Both the position numbers and the translations under genes were made by a program. Below are positions 12,289 through 13,444 of a DNA stretch of 13,444 nucleotides, piece after piece. The stretch covers positions 1 to 13,444 of the forward strand of contig CALMDI010000682.1 of the NCBI GenBank assembly GCA_937864975.1, written 5' to 3'. Numbering within the stretch: the stretch's first letter is position 1; each line of letters begins with the position of its first letter. The DNA comes from an uncultured Chloroflexota bacterium (lineage in GTDB: Bacteria; Chloroflexota; Anaerolineae; Aggregatilineales; Phototrophicaceae). The notes under the pieces were generated by a model that saw only the letters and a program-made list of their open reading frames with translations, was not told the DNA's origin and ran no database searches.

Positions 12289-13444
12289 CTAATCCGCGCC
12301 GGACGCGCGGGGGACGGCGACGCGCTGCGGGCGAACCATCACACTGAACTCGTGCAAGACCAGCACCAGCGCCGCCAGCACCAGGAAGAAGGGGGCGATG
12401 ACGTTCAGACCCATCCCGGCGGCAAGCGTGCCGACCAGTCCCGGCAGCAGCGCGATGCCAAGCCCGGCGGCGCTCACCTGGAAGCCAATCGCGTTGGCGG
12501 CGTGCGCCACGCCCACGCGGTCTGCCGTCGTGAGAATCAGCAGAGGAAACAGCGGCGCCTGGGCAAAACCGAGCAGCGCCAAGCCGGTGAAGTCGAGGGC
12601 AGGGTTTAAGCGCAGCGCCCACAGCAGCGCGCCGATGATCGTGCCGATCATGCACAGGCGCAAGGTCAGATACACGCTCAAACGGCTGCTGATCGCACCG
12701 AAAAACAGCCGTCCGACCGTGAAGCTGCCCCAGTAAACCGTGACCCATAAGCCCGCCGTCTCGGTCGGGAGTCCGCGTCCTTCGGTGAAGACCGTGTACG
12801 CCCACTGACCGACGCCCATTTCCAGACCCGCGTACGCAAAGAACAGCGCCACGCTCAGCCACACCAGCGGCATTCGCAGCGTCGCACTCATGCTCGCCTG
12901 TACGACCGGGCGCGCCTCGCCCGTCTGGGGCAGGTCGTCCCGCCAGCGACGCACCGTGAGCACGATCACCCCGGCAAGGACGAGTACCAGCGCTGCCGCG
13001 CCCCCGTAGCTCGCCCGCCACGACAAGCCGCGCTCCAGTACGGTCGTCATCAGCAGCGGCGAAATCGTCGTCCCAATACCAAACGAGGCGTGCAGCCAGT
13101 TCATCTCCCGCGCCTTATAATACGCGGCGATGTAGCTGTTCAGTCCGGCATCCACCAGTCCGTTGCCGATGCCGAGCACCAGCCCGATGGCAATCAGGGT
13201 TTCCCAGCTTGGCGCGAGAGCATAACCGAGGAGTCCCATCCCCATCACGAGCGCGCTGATGACCAGCGTTTTCCCCGTACCTAAGCGCGCGATGATCCGC
13301 CGGCTGTAAAAACTTGCCACGATGTAGCTGCCTGTTTGCAGCAGCAGTAACGAGCCGACGGCGTCCAACGGCAGATTGAATTCGGCGCGCATCGACGGGT
13401 ACGCCACGCCGAGCAAACCGAACGCCAAGCCCAGACCCACGAAA
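12289..13444 (-). CDS. MFS transporter, 5' end outside the window
   Basis: About 385 residues of a major facilitator superfamily permease are visible, with most of twelve membrane helices. The frame is open to the right edge and the first visible helix (LAFGLLGVAYPSMRAEF) is the start of MFS helix 1, so the true start is beyond 13444; the GTG at 13440 is not a likely start. Seen: the YPSMRAEFNLPLDAVG loop after helix 1, RRIIARLGTGK between helices 2 and 3, GLGIGNGLVDAGLNSYIA and LHASFGIGT in helices 4-5 and YWGSFTVGRLFFG in helix 7. This pattern is common in the sugar/FucP-like and uncharacterised MFS groups; the substrate cannot be read. The gene is first in an apparent three-gene operon with the phospholipase-like and phosphorylase genes. 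Confidence 0.92.
   Translation of the reverse strand, partial: FVGLGLAFGLLGVAYPSMRAEFNLPLDAVGSLLLLQTGSYIVASFYSRRIIARLGTGKTLVISALVMGMGLLGYALAPSWETLIAIGLVLGIGNGLVDAGLNSYIAAYYKAREMNWLHASFGIGTTISPLLMTTVLERGLSWRASYGGAAALVLVLAGVIVLTVRRWRDDLPQTGEARPVVQASMSATLRMPLVWLSVALFFAYAGLEMGVGQWAYTVFTEGRGLPTETAGLWVTVYWGSFTVGRLFFGAISSRLSVYLTLRLCMIGTIIGALLWALRLNPALDFTGLALLGFAQAPLFPLLILTTADRVGVAHAANAIGFQVSAAGLGIALLPGLVGTLAAGMGLNVIAPFFLVLAALVLVLHEFSVMVRPQRVAVPRASGAD

Noticed and set aside
12278..13021. N-terminal extension of the phospholipase-like frame
   Set aside because: It overlaps the MFS gene on the same strand in another frame and shows no domain; the family normally starts at the PFTHL motif.
1..13444. 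CRISPR array, tRNA, rRNA, insertion sequence
   Set aside because: I looked for regularly spaced repeats, cloverleaf-like sequences and transposase motifs on both strands and saw none.

Overview
The window is high-GC bacterial DNA (roughly 60% G+C by eye) with dense, protein-coding gene strings and no rRNA, tRNA, CRISPR array, transposase or integrase that I can see. The gene families (STAS/SpoIIAA-like orphan protein, family-39-type GT-C membrane protein, small secreted proteins preceding it, PRC-barrel, CsbD, GlsB and YetF stress-type proteins, MBL-rhodanese fusion) together resemble what is found in Chloroflexota, perhaps Anaerolineae. That assignment is an inference from overall look, not from a marker gene.

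Region 1 (1-2930, + strand) is the 3' end of a phage-type structural cassette: a 514-aa tail/baseplate-like protein, a fibre-like protein with a C1q-type jelly-roll head, a 128-aa unknown with a C-terminal coiled coil, and a 104-aa two-helix membrane protein that looks like a holin. The genes are spaced by a few bases, each has a good Shine-Dalgarno sequence, and the string ends in an unusually long hairpin (2854-2919). Only the last part of the element is visible, so whether it is a live prophage, a tailocin-like particle or a relic cannot be told here.

Region 2 (2940-7410) is a set of stress and redox genes: a PRC-barrel protein on the - strand with a near-consensus promoter; then on the + strand a DinB/ClbS-fold protein, a GlsB/YeaQ-type membrane protein, an MBL-fold persulfide-dioxygenase-like enzyme fused to two rhodanese domains, a membrane-anchored beta-rich protein paired with a YetF/DUF421 protein, and a CsbD protein with its own near-consensus promoter and a textbook terminator. 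Four of these (PRC-barrel, GlsB, YetF, CsbD) belong to small families usually linked to general stress, and two of the promoter regions share an AT-rich element.

Region 3 (7410-10164, - strand) is a likely three-gene envelope operon: a membrane-anchored small protein with four extracytoplasmic cysteines, a lipoprotein whose signal peptide is encoded by a sequence resembling a dispersed purine-rich repeat, and a GT-C type membrane glycosyltransferase. Region 4 holds a lone + strand STAS-like protein (10366-10812). Region 5 (10782 to the right edge, - strand) is a tight operon: an MFS permease running off the window, a zinc-dependent phospholipase C-like protein and an MTA/MTI phosphorylase, joined by an 11-bp gap and a 4-bp overlap. 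No gene-free stretch exceeds 300 bases; the longest is the 201-bp divergent spacer 10165-10365.
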